From the NCBI RefSeq assembly GCF_002743335.1, contig NZ_PDZB01000026.1, positions 1 through 35,575 of the forward strand: a DNA stretch of 35,575 bases. The letters are read 5' to 3'. A model generated the notes under the pieces. The model saw nothing but the letters and a program-made list of their open reading frames with translations, did not search any database and was not told the origin of the DNA. A program made the translations under genes and the position numbers. The stretch comes from Sporosarcina sp. P32b. Its GTDB lineage: Bacteria > Bacillota > Bacilli > Bacillales_A > Planococcaceae. This document shows, piece after piece, positions 16,221 through 24,803 of this stretch. Within the stretch, counting starts at the first letter, position 1. Each line of letters starts with the position of its first letter.

Positions 16221-16250
16221 AGAGCAGAAGGACAGTATCCTTCTCTCTTT
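16221..16250 (+). other. Hairpin inside the hydroxylase operon
   Basis: AGAAGGA (16226-16232) pairs with TCCTTCT (16238-16244), extended by AGAG/CTCT around a one-base bulge, and is followed by TTT. It lies between the dioxygenase and FAD synthetase genes and may act as a weak attenuator. Confidence 0.4.
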
Positions 16251-16278
16251 GTACAATTGAGAAAGCGAGGCGACTATT

Positions 16279-16830
16279 ATGATTTGTTTTAAAAACAATC
16301 AATTAGAATTGAATCAATCCGTTGTGACGATTGGTGCATTTGACGGGATTCACAGGGGACATCAAGCTTTAATTAGTCAAGCTAAGGCACAAGCGGATTA
16401 TTATGACGTTCCACTAGTCGTGTACACATTTGATCCGCCACCTAAAGTTTATTTTCAAAATCAGTCCATGCTGACCTCATTACCTGAAAAGAAAAAGTTT
16501 CTTGAAGAGTTAGGTGTCTCCTATACCGTTTTCGCTTCGTTTGATCAGGTGTACGCATCAAGAAGTGTGCAAGATTTTATCGATGAATTAAGTAAAATTA
16601 ATCCGAAAGAAATATGGATTGGCCCTGGCTTTCATTTTGGAAGTGGGAAAAGCGGTTCGATTGAAGACTTAACTAAACATTTTAATGCATTTCAACATCC
16701 TGTAGTTACGTGTTCAAAAGGTGAAGTTATCTCGTCAACACGAATCCGTGAACTATTCAGACAACAAAAAGCAGAACAAGCTTATTACTTATTAGGTAGG
16801 AAGCCGTATGCTTTAACTAATGCACAATAA
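16279..16830 (+). CDS. Stand-alone FAD synthetase (FMN adenylyltransferase) domain
   Basis: A 183-residue protein matching only the N-terminal half of bifunctional RibF (about 310 residues). It shows the nucleotidyltransferase motif GAFDGIHRGHQAL (residues about 18-30), FDPPPKVYF, WIGPGFHFGSGKSG near 116 and the late ISSTRIRELF motif. The C-terminal riboflavin kinase domain is absent and the protein ends naturally. It would adenylate FMN to FAD. It lies between the dioxygenase and the flavin reductase, so it probably raises FAD supply for the FAD-using hydroxylase. GCGAGG before ATG 16279 is a moderate ribosome binding site. Assignment as a nucleotidyltransferase is firm; the dedicated role is inference. 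Confidence 0.85.
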   Translation: MICFKNNQLELNQSVVTIGAFDGIHRGHQALISQAKAQADYYDVPLVVYTFDPPPKVYFQNQSMLTSLPEKKKFLEELGVSYTVFASFDQVYASRSVQDFIDELSKINPKEIWIGPGFHFGSGKSGSIEDLTKHFNAFQHPVVTCSKGEVISSTRIRELFRQQKAEQAYYLLGRKPYALTNAQ

Positions 16831-16852
16831 AATCATTATGGGGGGCATATAA

Positions 16853-17326
16853 ATGGATGTTAAAGAATTTAGAAACTGCATGGGGAAATTTGCAACTGGC
16901 GTAACCGTTGTGACATGCAAAACAGAAAATGGATCTCATGGATTAACAGCGAACTCATTTACTTCCGTATCACTAGATCCTCCTCTTGTACTAGTGTCAG
17001 TAGACCGCAAAACAAAAGCATTTGAACATATGAAAAATAATGCATTTACTGTTAATATTTTAAATGCTTCCCAAGAGCATGTTGCAATGCATTTTGCTGG
17101 ACGACCGAAAGAGGTAGCACCTTTTAACTGGATTGAAGGTGAACACGCTCCTCGCCTTAAAGAGTCGCTTGCTTATATTGAATGTAAGCCATGGCAAGAG
17201 TATGATGGCGGTGATCATGTGTTATTCGTGGGTGAAGTACAGAACTTCGTAAATAATGCAGGAGATGCCTTGACTTATTTCGCTGGTAAGTTTGGAAAAC
17301 TAACAAATGAGGTAGTAAAAGTTTAA
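16853..17326 (+). CDS. Flavin reductase of the two-component monooxygenase (PheA2/HpaC family)
   Basis: A 157-residue flavin reductase-domain protein. Typical segments are FRNCMGKFATGVTVVTCKTE at the N-terminus, GLTANSFTSVSLDPPLVLVSVD (residues about 30-51), FTVNILNASQEHVAMHFAG near 62 and GDHVLFVGEV near 119. It would use NAD(P)H to reduce FAD for the hydroxylase. GGGGGG lies before ATG 16853, and the gap to the FAD synthetase is only 22 bp. It is the last gene of the unit. Confidence 0.9.
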   Translation: MDVKEFRNCMGKFATGVTVVTCKTENGSHGLTANSFTSVSLDPPLVLVSVDRKTKAFEHMKNNAFTVNILNASQEHVAMHFAGRPKEVAPFNWIEGEHAPRLKESLAYIECKPWQEYDGGDHVLFVGEVQNFVNNAGDALTYFAGKFGKLTNEVVKV

Positions 17327-17345
17327 CCATAGCAAATTCGAAATT

Positions 17346-17387
17346 GCTTATGCTGAATTGTGTTGTCTCAGTGTAAGCGATTTTTTG
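17346..17387 (+). terminator. Terminator of the hydroxylase operon
   Basis: GCTTATGCTGA (17346-17356) pairs with TCAGTGTAAGC (17368-17378) through 11 pairs, two of them G-U, followed by GATTTTTTG. Confidence 0.75.
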
Positions 17388-17520
17388 TTGTGAAATGAAA
17401 TAATCATTATAAGAACACCATATACTATACCGCTCAGACCTAAGTCTGATATACAATTCAGTCATTTGATGGACTCAGTTTTATTGACTTTCGCTTATGA
17501 TAGAGTAAAGGGGTGCGAAT

Positions 17521-18237
17521 ATGCGAAAGACACTGATAATAATTATAGGAGTAGTACTGTTAGGTGTAGTTACCTTTTGGGTATATGACTGGATGAAAAC
17601 AGACCGGGTCTCTGGTGAATTTTCAATCGAAAAGGATCACGCGAAGTCGCTGGATGTGGCTATCCGTTTTGGTGCCGGTAATCTTCTAATTGAGGGCGGG
17701 GCAACACAGTGGGTTGATGGGGATATTGATACGAACGTGAAAAAATGGTATCCATCCGTAATGTATAAACATAAAAGAGATATCGGATATGTAGAGATTC
17801 AGCAGAAAATGAAAGGTTTTTCAGCTTTGCGGAAGCATCGAAACGATTGGAATCTTCAACTGACAAATGAAATACCTGTAAGCCTCGATGTGGAAATGGG
17901 TGTATCCGATTCAGAACTTAGATTGGCAGGAATCCGTCTCAATCATGTATCAATAGATGCTGGTGTGGGGGATACGATGATTTATCTAGGCGGCGAGTGG
18001 AAGGATAGCTTTGACGTGGACATCAACCTGGGAGTGGGCGATGCGAAGATTCATTTACCTAAAGAGACTGGAGTTAAATTATCTGTTTCAAAGGGGGTAG
18101 GTAGTGTAGGGACGAAAGGTTTAATTGCTAAAGGTAAAGGCACCTATGTAAATGAAGCTTACGGGCACTCGGATACTACTATTCATTTGAAAGTTGATGT
18201 CGGTGTAGGTGGTGTAGATTTCATACTTGTTGAGTAG
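17521..18237 (+). CDS. Membrane-anchored toast-rack/LiaF C-terminal-like protein
   Basis: A 238-residue protein with one N-terminal membrane helix (residues about 4-24) and a beta-rich outer part. The body has the repeated GxGDxxIxL wording of toast-rack (DUF2154) and LiaF-like domains: GAGNLLIEGG near 51, GVGDTMIYLGG near 149, GVGDAKIHLP near 168 and GVGGVDFIL at the end. LiaF proteins inhibit envelope-stress kinases, but this protein lacks their multi-helix N-terminus and has no kinase gene beside it, so its role is unknown. AAAGGGGTG lies before ATG 17521. It appears to be a single-gene unit. Confidence 0.65.
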   Translation: MRKTLIIIIGVVLLGVVTFWVYDWMKTDRVSGEFSIEKDHAKSLDVAIRFGAGNLLIEGGATQWVDGDIDTNVKKWYPSVMYKHKRDIGYVEIQQKMKGFSALRKHRNDWNLQLTNEIPVSLDVEMGVSDSELRLAGIRLNHVSIDAGVGDTMIYLGGEWKDSFDVDINLGVGDAKIHLPKETGVKLSVSKGVGSVGTKGLIAKGKGTYVNEAYGHSDTTIHLKVDVGVGGVDFILVE

Positions 18238-18608
18238 CGGAAAGTATATATCCCGCCACTTAAACGTTTTACAATTGATTTGGTAAGGTTTAAAAAGATA
18301 CCTGCACAGATATAACGCTTAATCTGATTAGAGTTAGTACTTTATATGACTAATGAAACATTCTTGCTTAATACTAAGTATTGTTCTATAAAGAAATCTA
18401 GTGTAGAAGAAATGCGTGAAAGTATTGTCGTAATTGAAGACAACGCTATCGCGCTTTTTTACGTCCAGAGAACAACATAAACTAATCTTCTAGATAGGCG
18501 TAGTAACTATTGAAATGGTTTCGTCTACAAGTATGCAGTATAATTCAGTACATCACTATATGTATTAGGATAGTCATCTGCACATGTATAGGAGCGGAGG
18601 GGACGAGG
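18238..18608. other. Gene-poor region before the EamA permease
   Basis: 371 bp without a convincing gene. A 44-codon frame runs 18346-18480 on the plus strand but has no ribosome binding site. No clear terminator or promoter was recognised. Confidence 0.4.
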
Positions 18609-19535
18609 ATGGAAACACAGCCGAGTGTGAAGACATATGTAATCACAATTGCAGGAGCGGTCTGCTGGGGATTGATCGGTTTATTCATAGCGCCACTGTA
18701 TGCACGGGGATTCACGGCTTGGGATGTAGTAGCGATTCGAGGGATTTTCAGCTTTATGTTTTTGTTTGTCATCATGATGGTATTCTTTCGTGATCAGTTA
18801 CGGACACGAATAAAGGATCACGTGTTTTTTGCGAGTGCAGGTATTTTTAGTCTAGCTCTATTTAACTACCTTTACTTCGAAGTATTTTCACGTTCCAGCT
18901 TATCTCTTGCCGTGACGTTATTATATACGGGGCCGTTATTCGTAATGATTCTATCGAGAATTTTCTTTAAGGAATTACTAACTGCCCGTAAAGGTTTAGC
19001 ATTAGTATTTGCTATTGTCGGTTGTGCTTTTGTGGTCGGGCTTTTGCCGCTAGGATCACAGACTATTCCTACTGGGACGCTATTAATGGGAATTCTTTCG
19101 GGATTTTGTTATGCGCTATACAGTGTTTTCACCAAGCCGATAACGAAACGATATTCGGCCCTGACGATTACTACGTACACATTCTTTTATATGGCTTTAT
19201 TCATGTCACTGACAAGTAATGTATGGCGCAAGGTTGTCAAATTCCAGTATGTTGACGTTTGGATTGCTACCCTACTACTAGCACTGATTTCTACAGTGGC
19301 GGCATATGTGTTATATACATCGGGTCTAAAGTATTTGGAAGCGGGGAAGGCATCCATTCTTGCAACCATTGAACCAATTGTTGCAGTTTTAGTTGGCGTA
19401 TTGTTTCTTGGTGATCAACTGCTTCCGTTACAGATACTCGGGATCGCACTTGTGTTGTATTCAGCTGTACTCATAGTAGGAAAGCGAGTCAAAAGTAAGA
19501 ACTTTGAGAAAAGAGCTCATACTTTTAAAAAATAG
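18609..19535 (+). CDS. EamA/DMT-superfamily permease
   Basis: A 308-residue protein with about ten hydrophobic segments in two EamA repeats. The first repeat starts with AVCWGLIGLF, and the second with GILSGFCYALYSVFTKP near residue 160. The closing IEPIVAVLVGVLFLGDQL near 255 is characteristic. These are drug/metabolite exporters; the substrate is not predictable. ATG 18609 was chosen because GGAGGGG lies just upstream; the frame opens 33 codons earlier without a site. Confidence 0.88.
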   Translation: METQPSVKTYVITIAGAVCWGLIGLFIAPLYARGFTAWDVVAIRGIFSFMFLFVIMMVFFRDQLRTRIKDHVFFASAGIFSLALFNYLYFEVFSRSSLSLAVTLLYTGPLFVMILSRIFFKELLTARKGLALVFAIVGCAFVVGLLPLGSQTIPTGTLLMGILSGFCYALYSVFTKPITKRYSALTITTYTFFYMALFMSLTSNVWRKVVKFQYVDVWIATLLLALISTVAAYVLYTSGLKYLEAGKASILATIEPIVAVLVGVLFLGDQLLPLQILGIALVLYSAVLIVGKRVKSKNFEKRAHTFKK

Positions 19536-19602
19536 AATCCGCGTAAGAATTACTCGCGTTCGATAGCATAAACAAACGGGATAGTTCCTCCGCAGATACA
19601 CA

Positions 19603-19899
19603 TCAAGATGTGAATTTCTGTATTTCATCCGCGATTACAAATGCTAAATCATCATTACCAAACATTTGAAGTACATCCAACATAGTTTCATTATCTATAT
19701 GAAGTTCCTCGAATCCATCATCGCTTTCCATGACTTCTTTTAGTGCGGGATTTGCCCGTTGTTCAGGGTATGCTTGCTGATAAAGAGCTTGTGGATTCAG
19801 TTTATGATTGGCGCACCACTGAACAAAGAGACGAATCATCAAGTTTTCGTCGTCTTTGTACTTTTGAATGATCTGTTCCTCAATACTTTTAAATTCCAT
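19603..19899 (-). CDS. Small acidic protein of unknown function
   Basis: A 98-residue soluble, acidic protein I do not recognise by name. It is predicted mostly helical (SIEEQIIQKYKDDENLMIRLFVQWCANH, then MLDVLQMFGNDDLAFVIADEIQKF). It has no signal peptide or membrane segment and a single Cys. A perfect AAGGAGG lies 8-9 bp before ATG 19899, so it is very probably translated. It stands alone on the minus strand, convergent with the EamA gene. Confidence 0.65.
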   Translation of the reverse strand: MEFKSIEEQIIQKYKDDENLMIRLFVQWCANHKLNPQALYQQAYPEQRANPALKEVMESDDGFEELHIDNETMLDVLQMFGNDDLAFVIADEIQKFTS

Positions 19900-20278
19900 T
19901 GTGCAAACCTCCTTGATTGATTGTTTCTATTAAGTATAAACGATAGGGAGGCTTTCTAGTAAGCAATGGGGCTTTGCTTATTAGAAGCAAGCATTTTAAA
20001 CTAGCGGCTTAGGGTGAATAAGAAGAAGTGATTTTTACTTCTATACGGAAAATGAATGATAGCACTACACTTTATAACACTAATTTGGAAACCCAGTTAG
20101 CAAGTTATGCAACTTATATATTGAACAGCTCACCTATAGAATGATAAATAGACGAAAAATTTTGTTTTCTCATAAAGTTTGCTACAATAGTAATATGACT
20201 ACTAGTTAAGAACAGAAAAGAAAGTGTACGTACAATTTTGAAGAAATGGCGGGCACTATAACCAAGGAGGTTTTTGGA
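19900..20278. other. Divergent intergenic region with a possible promoter
   Basis: 379 bp between divergent genes. TTTGTT (20161-20166) and TACAAT (20183-20188) are spaced 16 bp apart and could drive the plus-strand gene at 20279. No gene with a ribosome binding site was found in between. Confidence 0.35.
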
Positions 20279-20692
20279 ATGGCGGAAGATCGCTATCAAC
20301 GTGGTTTGGAAAAGTTAATGGAACTTACGTTATCAGGTGAAGATAATCCAGCAGGTGAGATGGAAATTGGCGAGAGCTTCAAAGATGTAGCACCGGATTT
20401 GACTAAGTATGTTGTGGAATTTGCGTTTGGTGATATATATTCACGACCTGGATTGGATAATAAACAAAAGGTCCTGACAACGATTACGGCTCTTGTAGCA
20501 CAAGGTAAGCCGCAGATTCAGATGCACATCAAAACAGGCCTTGATGTAGGCTTGACGCCCGACGAGATTATCGGTTGCATCATGCACCTGATTCCGTACA
20601 CTGGATTCCCTAGCGTGCTGAACGCTTTATCTGTTGCGCAAACAGTCTTTACGGAGCGCGGAGTTTCCATTACGAAAGCGGACGAGAAGTGA
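20279..20692 (+). CDS. Carboxymuconolactone decarboxylase (CMD/AhpD-like) family protein
   Basis: A 137-residue single-domain CMD-family protein, with FAFGDIYSRPGLDNKQKVLTTITALVAQGK (about 54-83) and HIKTGLDVGLTPDEIIGCIMHLIPYTGFPSVLNAL (about 89-123). It lacks the CxxC pair of peroxidase-active AhpD proteins; the single Cys107 is in IIGCIMH. ATG 20279 follows AAGGAGG; the frame opens earlier without a site. True 4-carboxymuconolactone decarboxylases belong to the protocatechuate branch, of which nothing else is present here. A role in the phenol pathway is therefore unproven. Confidence 0.75.
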   Translation: MAEDRYQRGLEKLMELTLSGEDNPAGEMEIGESFKDVAPDLTKYVVEFAFGDIYSRPGLDNKQKVLTTITALVAQGKPQIQMHIKTGLDVGLTPDEIIGCIMHLIPYTGFPSVLNALSVAQTVFTERGVSITKADEK

Positions 20693-20719
20693 CTATATTT
20701 AGTAGGAATGGTATTTTGT

Positions 20720-20767
20720 AAAGTGGTTTCAACCGGTGATGTGTCAAACGGTTGAAACCACTTTTTT
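20720..20767 (+). terminator. Terminator after the CMD-family gene
   Basis: A 16-bp stem AAAGTGGTTTCAACCG (20720-20735) with CGGTTGAAACCACTTT (20749-20764), followed by T residues. Confidence 0.92.
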
Positions 20768-20821
20768 AATTCTTGGAAATGAATCAGTTGTTTTACTGAT
20801 CCAATATATGTGAGCGGTAGT

Positions 20822-20849
20822 TTGACAAACCTGTCTTTCCTTATATAAC
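20822..20849 (+). promoter_or_regulatory. Putative sigma-A promoter of the BluB gene
   Basis: A consensus TTGACA (20822-20827) and TATAAC (20844-20849) with a 16-bp spacer, about 75 bp before the start codon. An unpaired TATAAT also lies at 20855-20860. Confidence 0.45.
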
Positions 20850-20926
20850 TTCACTATAATAAGACCGGGATGCTCTATAACGAACAGCAAACTAAATGAC
20901 GTACAAGTCTAGAGGAGAGATGTTAC

Positions 20927-21574
20927 ATGTTTTCTGAAGAAGAAAAAGATGCGGTCTACAAAGTGATTTACAATAGAAGAGATGTGCGAAGTTTTTTGCC
21001 GACTCCCATTCCTGAGGATCAGATACATAATATATTGAAAGCGGCTCATCACGCACCTTCAGTAGGCTTCATGCAACCATGGAATTTCATCATCGTTTCA
21101 TCTGATGAAACGAAAGAAAAGTTGGCTTGGGCAGCCGATAAAGAAAGGCGTGCGCTAGCGATTCATTATGAAGATGAAGGAGAAAAAGAGACTAAGTTCC
21201 TTGGCTTGAAAATACAAGGACTAAAAGAAGCACCTATCACTATTTGCGTGACAAGTGATCCTACGCGTGGCGGCTCACATGTGTTAGGACGTAACTCCAT
21301 TCCTGAAACCGACATGTTATCGACTGCTTGTGCCATCCAAAATATGTGGCTAGCAGCATGTGCGGAAGGTTTAGCAATGGGCTGGGTGAGTTTTTATAAA
21401 AAGAACGATGTACGTGATATCCTGAATATACCACCCCATGTTGAACCGATTGCACTTTTATCTATCGGCTACACGGATAATTATCCTACTGCACCGATAT
21501 TGGAAACTGCCAATTGGGAGAAACGACGAAGTTTGGATGATTTGATTTTTACTGATCAGTGGAATAACAAATAA
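20927..21574 (+). CDS. bluB: 5,6-dimethylbenzimidazole synthase (BluB)
   Basis: A 215-residue nitroreductase-fold protein of the BluB type, which cuts up reduced FMN with O2 to make the lower ligand of cobalamin. Characteristic stretches are YNRRDVRSFLPTPIP (residues 14-28), AAHHAPSVGFMQPWNFI (39-55), TSDPTRGGSHVLGR (109-122) and CAIQNMWLAACAEGLAMGWVSFY near 138. AGAGGAGAG precedes ATG 20927. It is a single-gene unit with its own terminator. No cobalamin gene or B12 riboswitch lies nearby, so it may support salvage or use imported precursors. Confidence 0.88.
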   Translation: MFSEEEKDAVYKVIYNRRDVRSFLPTPIPEDQIHNILKAAHHAPSVGFMQPWNFIIVSSDETKEKLAWAADKERRALAIHYEDEGEKETKFLGLKIQGLKEAPITICVTSDPTRGGSHVLGRNSIPETDMLSTACAIQNMWLAACAEGLAMGWVSFYKKNDVRDILNIPPHVEPIALLSIGYTDNYPTAPILETANWEKRRSLDDLIFTDQWNNK

Positions 21575-21602
21575 CGATTTACAGATGCATTAAGATCATT
21601 AC

Positions 21603-21651
21603 CTTTGAAAATCATCAGCTGTGAAGTAGCTGATGATTTTCAAAGATTTTA
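21603..21651 (+). terminator. Terminator of the BluB gene
   Basis: An 18-bp perfect stem (21603-21620 with 21628-21645), a 7-nt loop, followed by ATTTTAG. Confidence 0.8.
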
Positions 21652-21965
21652 GATAGAATTACACAAGTAGTATTTTGACAAAATGACACTCATTATTTTC
21701 CGAAGAAAAGTACAGTTAAATCTACTTTTGACTAGGTAGAAGGTCATTATTAATTCATTCAGTGAAATTGATCTGGGATAAGTAATTTCATAAAACAACT
21801 CTTATTTGTTATATCCTGTCTATGTTTGTCATGCTTTATGAATAAATAAAGTAACTCATTTGATATTCCCCTCTATTTTTTACCTTTTGCCTTCTCCCGA
21901 AAGTATATGTATAGTATATAATCGTTCATTAGTTGAACAAGTAACCTTATTTTGAAAGGAGAAAC
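21646..21965. other. Upstream region of the BCCT transporter gene
   Basis: About 320 AT-rich bases with no gene. TATAAT at 21917-21922 could be a -10, but no good -35 sits 16-18 bp upstream. Stress or osmotic control is possible but not shown. Confidence 0.3.
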
Positions 21966-23450
21966 ATGAGAAAAATATCAAATGTCTTTTACATTACGAT
22001 CGCATTGATCGTCGTTACGGTTGGATACGGCGTATTTGCATCGGAAAGCTTCGAAACCATTACAATGAATGCAAAGAATTTTGTCGCATCCTCATTTGGA
22101 TGGTACTACTTGCTGTTGCTTTCATTATTACTATTATTAAGCATTTTCCTCATTTTTAGTCCGTATGGTAAGATTCGACTCGGTAAAGATACCGACCGAC
22201 CTGAATTTTCTACGGTTACGTGGATTGCTATGCTGTTTTCAGCAGGAATGGGTATCGGATTAGTGTTCTATGGAGCGGCTGAACCTTTATCACATTTCGT
22301 CAATCCAGCAACAGAAGATCCAAACACCGATGAAGCCTTTAAGGAAGGGTTACGTGAATCATTCCATCACTGGGGACTTCATGTATGGGCGATGTATGGA
22401 ATAGTCGCACTATCTCTCGCTTATTTTCAGTTCCGTAAAGATGCACCTGGTTTAATTTCAGCAACATTGAAACCGATTTTTGGCAAGAAGATGGATGGTC
22501 CTTGGGGAATATTCGTTGATGTTCTTGCAGTCTTTGCCACCGCATTTGGTGTTGCAACAACTCTCGGTTTCGGTGCTGTTCAAATTAATGCAGGGCTGAA
22601 TTATTTGTTTGGGATTGAGATCGGAACATTCTCTCAGTTTATTATTATCGCTATAGTTACAGTACTGTTCATCATTTCCGCTTCGTCGGGACTAAGTAAA
22701 GGGATCAAGTATTTATCCAATACAAACTTGGTACTTGCTGTGTTACTTCTTGCATTCGTTGTTGTGTTGGGACCGACGTTGTTAATATTGAATATGTTTA
22801 CTGAATCACTTGGTGGTTACGTAGGAAATCTAGTTCAAATGAGTCTACGTACAGCACCGCTTAATGCAGGTAATCAGCAATGGCTGTTTGACTGGACGAT
22901 TTTCTACTGGGCTTGGTGGATTTCATGGGCACCGTTCGTCAGTATGTTTATCGCACGTGTCTCAAAGGGCCGTACGATCCGAGAATTCATGGTGGGTGTC
23001 CTTCTTGCACCTACATTGCTTTGTGCATTTTGGTTCTCTACGTTCGGTACGACAGCTGTCGACATACAGCGTCGCGGAATAGCCGATATCGCAAGTTCTT
23101 CGTCTGAGCTAGTGGTCTTTGAAATGTTTAACGAAATGCCGTGGTCGTTTATTATTTCGATTATCGCCATTCTATTGATTGCATCGTTCTTCGTGACTAG
23201 TGCTGACTCTGCGACGTTTGTGCTCGGTATGCAATCGACGTATGGGTCACTGACACCGCCTACTAGTGTAAAAATGATTTGGGGTATTATCCAATCGTCC
23301 ATTGCATTAATTCTGTTATCAGTGGGTGGCTTGGCTGCCTTACAAAACACGATCATTATTGCCGCCTTACCATTCTCGTTCGTCATGTTATTGATGGTCA
23401 TCTCTTTAATGAAAGAGTTGCGCAGAGAGAAACCAATGCGTAGGCAGTAG
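21966..23450 (+). CDS. BCCT-family glycine betaine/carnitine/choline transporter (OpuD-like)
   Basis: A 494-residue, 12-helix secondary transporter. It has the BCCT signatures GMGIGLVFYGAAEPLSHF (residues about 94-111) and WAWWISWAPFVSMFIARVSKGRTIREF near 314, whose aromatic residues line the trimethylammonium-binding site. Tails are short, as in Bacillus OpuD, without the long osmosensing C-terminus of BetP. It would import betaine-type compatible solutes with Na+. AAAGGAG lies before ATG 21966. It forms a single-gene unit closed by a terminator. Confidence 0.92.
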   Translation: MRKISNVFYITIALIVVTVGYGVFASESFETITMNAKNFVASSFGWYYLLLLSLLLLLSIFLIFSPYGKIRLGKDTDRPEFSTVTWIAMLFSAGMGIGLVFYGAAEPLSHFVNPATEDPNTDEAFKEGLRESFHHWGLHVWAMYGIVALSLAYFQFRKDAPGLISATLKPIFGKKMDGPWGIFVDVLAVFATAFGVATTLGFGAVQINAGLNYLFGIEIGTFSQFIIIAIVTVLFIISASSGLSKGIKYLSNTNLVLAVLLLAFVVVLGPTLLILNMFTESLGGYVGNLVQMSLRTAPLNAGNQQWLFDWTIFYWAWWISWAPFVSMFIARVSKGRTIREFMVGVLLAPTLLCAFWFSTFGTTAVDIQRRGIADIASSSSELVVFEMFNEMPWSFIISIIAILLIASFFVTSADSATFVLGMQSTYGSLTPPTSVKMIWGIIQSSIALILLSVGGLAALQNTIIIAALPFSFVMLLMVISLMKELRREKPMRRQ

Positions 23451-23466
23451 TGAAATAGTAGTTGAA

Positions 23467-23495
23467 GCCGTTGCTGTAAATAGCAACGGTTTTTA
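23467..23495 (+). terminator. Terminator of the BCCT gene
   Basis: GCCGTTGCT (23467-23475) pairs with AGCAACGGT (23482-23490), followed by TTTTAAT. Confidence 0.85.
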
Positions 23496-23511
23496 ATTTC
23501 CCATACGGTAT

Positions 23512-23559
23512 TAAGCGACTCTATTTGATGAATAAACCAACATCAAATAGAGTCGCTTA
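23512..23559. repeat. 19-bp perfect inverted repeat
   Basis: Arms 23512-23530 and 23541-23559 are exact reverse complements (TAAGCGACTCTATTTGATG) with a 10-nt loop. No T tract follows on either strand, and a separate terminator for the BCCT gene already lies upstream. It could be a structured 5' element of the dus transcript or a remnant element. Confidence 0.6.
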
Positions 23560-23714
23560 CTAATAAATTTTAGTGGTAGCTCAAAGAAGTGGAATTCATC
23601 TGTGCATTTTTTGTATAATAGTGAGACTGGCATCTGTAAGGGTTGAGTATATGTAATAAAACCATTTTTTGTACACACAGCTGCAAGTTTTGAAGAGAGG
23701 ATTTGAACGTAACG

Positions 23715-24677
23715 ATGAGTACTAATTTTTGGCGTGATCTACCACGGCCATTTTTCATACTAGCACCGATGGAGGATGTAACGGATGTTGTTTTTCGCCA
23801 TGTAGTAAGCGAAGCTGCACGTCCGGATGTATTCTTTACGGAATTTACGAATACGGAAAGCTTTTGTCATCCAGAAGGAATCTTCAGCGTGCGCGGACGT
23901 TTGGCGTTTACAGAAGACGAACAGCCAATCGTCGCTCATATATGGGGAGACAAGCCTGAACATTTTCGCGAGATGAGTATTGGGATGGCGGAACTTGGTT
24001 TCAAAGGATTGGATATTAATATGGGATGCCCTGTGCCGAACGTTGCAACAAAAGGTAAGGGTAGTGGGCTGATTAACCATCCTGAAACCGCCGCGGCAAT
24101 TATTCAAGCTGCAAAAGCTGGAGGATTACCTGTCAGTGTCAAGACGCGTCTTGGCTACACTGACATTGAAGAGTGGCGCACATGGCTCAGACATGTACTG
24201 GAGCAAGATATCGCGAACCTTTCAATCCATCTACGTACTCGTAAGGAAATGAGTAACGGCAATGCACATTGGGAATTGATTCCTGAAATCAAAAAGCTTC
24301 GTGATGAAATAGCGCCCGACACATTGCTGACGATCAACGGGGATATTCTTGATCGTCAAATGGGTATGGAGCTTGTGGAGAAGTACGGTGTGGATGGGGT
24401 TATGATAGGACGTGGAATATTTCATAATCCGTTTGCATTTGAAAAAGAGAAGAAAGAGCATGATCATAAAGAGTTGCTGGATCTTTTGCGTCTACACTTG
24501 GACCTCTTTGATAAATACTCGACAGAACTTGAACCTCGACTATTTAAACCACTACGTCGTTTCTTCAAGATTTACATTAAAGGGTTCCGTGGAGCAGCCG
24601 AACTTCGAAATGAATTGATGAGCACGAATACGACAGATGAAGTGCGTGCACTACTGGACAACGCAGACTTCGATTAA
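23715..24677 (+). CDS. dus: tRNA-dihydrouridine synthase
   Basis: A 320-residue FMN-dependent TIM-barrel Dus enzyme, which reduces uridines in tRNA. It shows [13 protein letters not shown] (residues 16-28), the catalytic Cys105 in [25 protein letters not shown] near 140, LSIHLRTR near 168 and [14 protein letters not shown] near 228. ATG 23715 lies 14 bp from GAGAGG. TTG 23703 in the same frame is too close to that site, so the start is slightly uncertain. Which uridine it modifies cannot be told. Confidence 0.92.
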   Translation: MSTNFWRDLPRPFFILAPMEDVTDVVFRHVVSEAARPDVFFTEFTNTESFCHPEGIFSVRGRLAFTEDEQPIVAHIWGDKPEHFREMSIGMAELGFKGLDINMGCPVPNVATKGKGSGLINHPETAAAIIQAAKAGGLPVSVKTRLGYTDIEEWRTWLRHVLEQDIANLSIHLRTRKEMSNGNAHWELIPEIKKLRDEIAPDTLLTINGDILDRQMGMELVEKYGVDGVMIGRGIFHNPFAFEKEKKEHDHKELLDLLRLHLDLFDKYSTELEPRLFKPLRRFFKIYIKGFRGAAELRNELMSTNTTDEVRALLDNADFD

Positions 24678-24721
24678 TATATTTCAGAAAAGCCTGTAAC
24701 GAAAATGATTTTAGACATGTG

Positions 24722-24771
24722 AAAGCCTCCTTACCATTCCAGAAATACTGGGATGAGTAAGGAGGCTTTTT
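24722..24771. terminator. Bidirectional terminator between dus and mtnE
   Basis: AAAGCCTCCTTAC (24722-24734) pairs with GTAAGGAGGCTTT (24757-24769), with a T run to the right and A/T flanks to the left. It lies between convergent genes. Confidence 0.85.
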
Positions 24772-24803
24772 GAATAATGGATGTTAGGTGCAATTACATG
24801 TTC

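Noticed and set aside
18346..18480. A 44-codon plus-strand frame (MTNETFLLNTKYC...) in the gap before the EamA gene
   Set aside because: No ribosome binding site, no recognisable similarity and short length; left as a possible chance frame.
20279..20692. Assigning the CMD-family protein as PcaC of the protocatechuate branch
   Set aside because: No protocatechuate dioxygenase or carboxymuconate cycloisomerase is present, and the gene is outside the catabolic operons.
22904..23401. A 165-codon minus-strand frame opposite the BCCT transporter gene
   Set aside because: Its translation is low-complexity antisense of a conserved membrane protein gene; no start signal.
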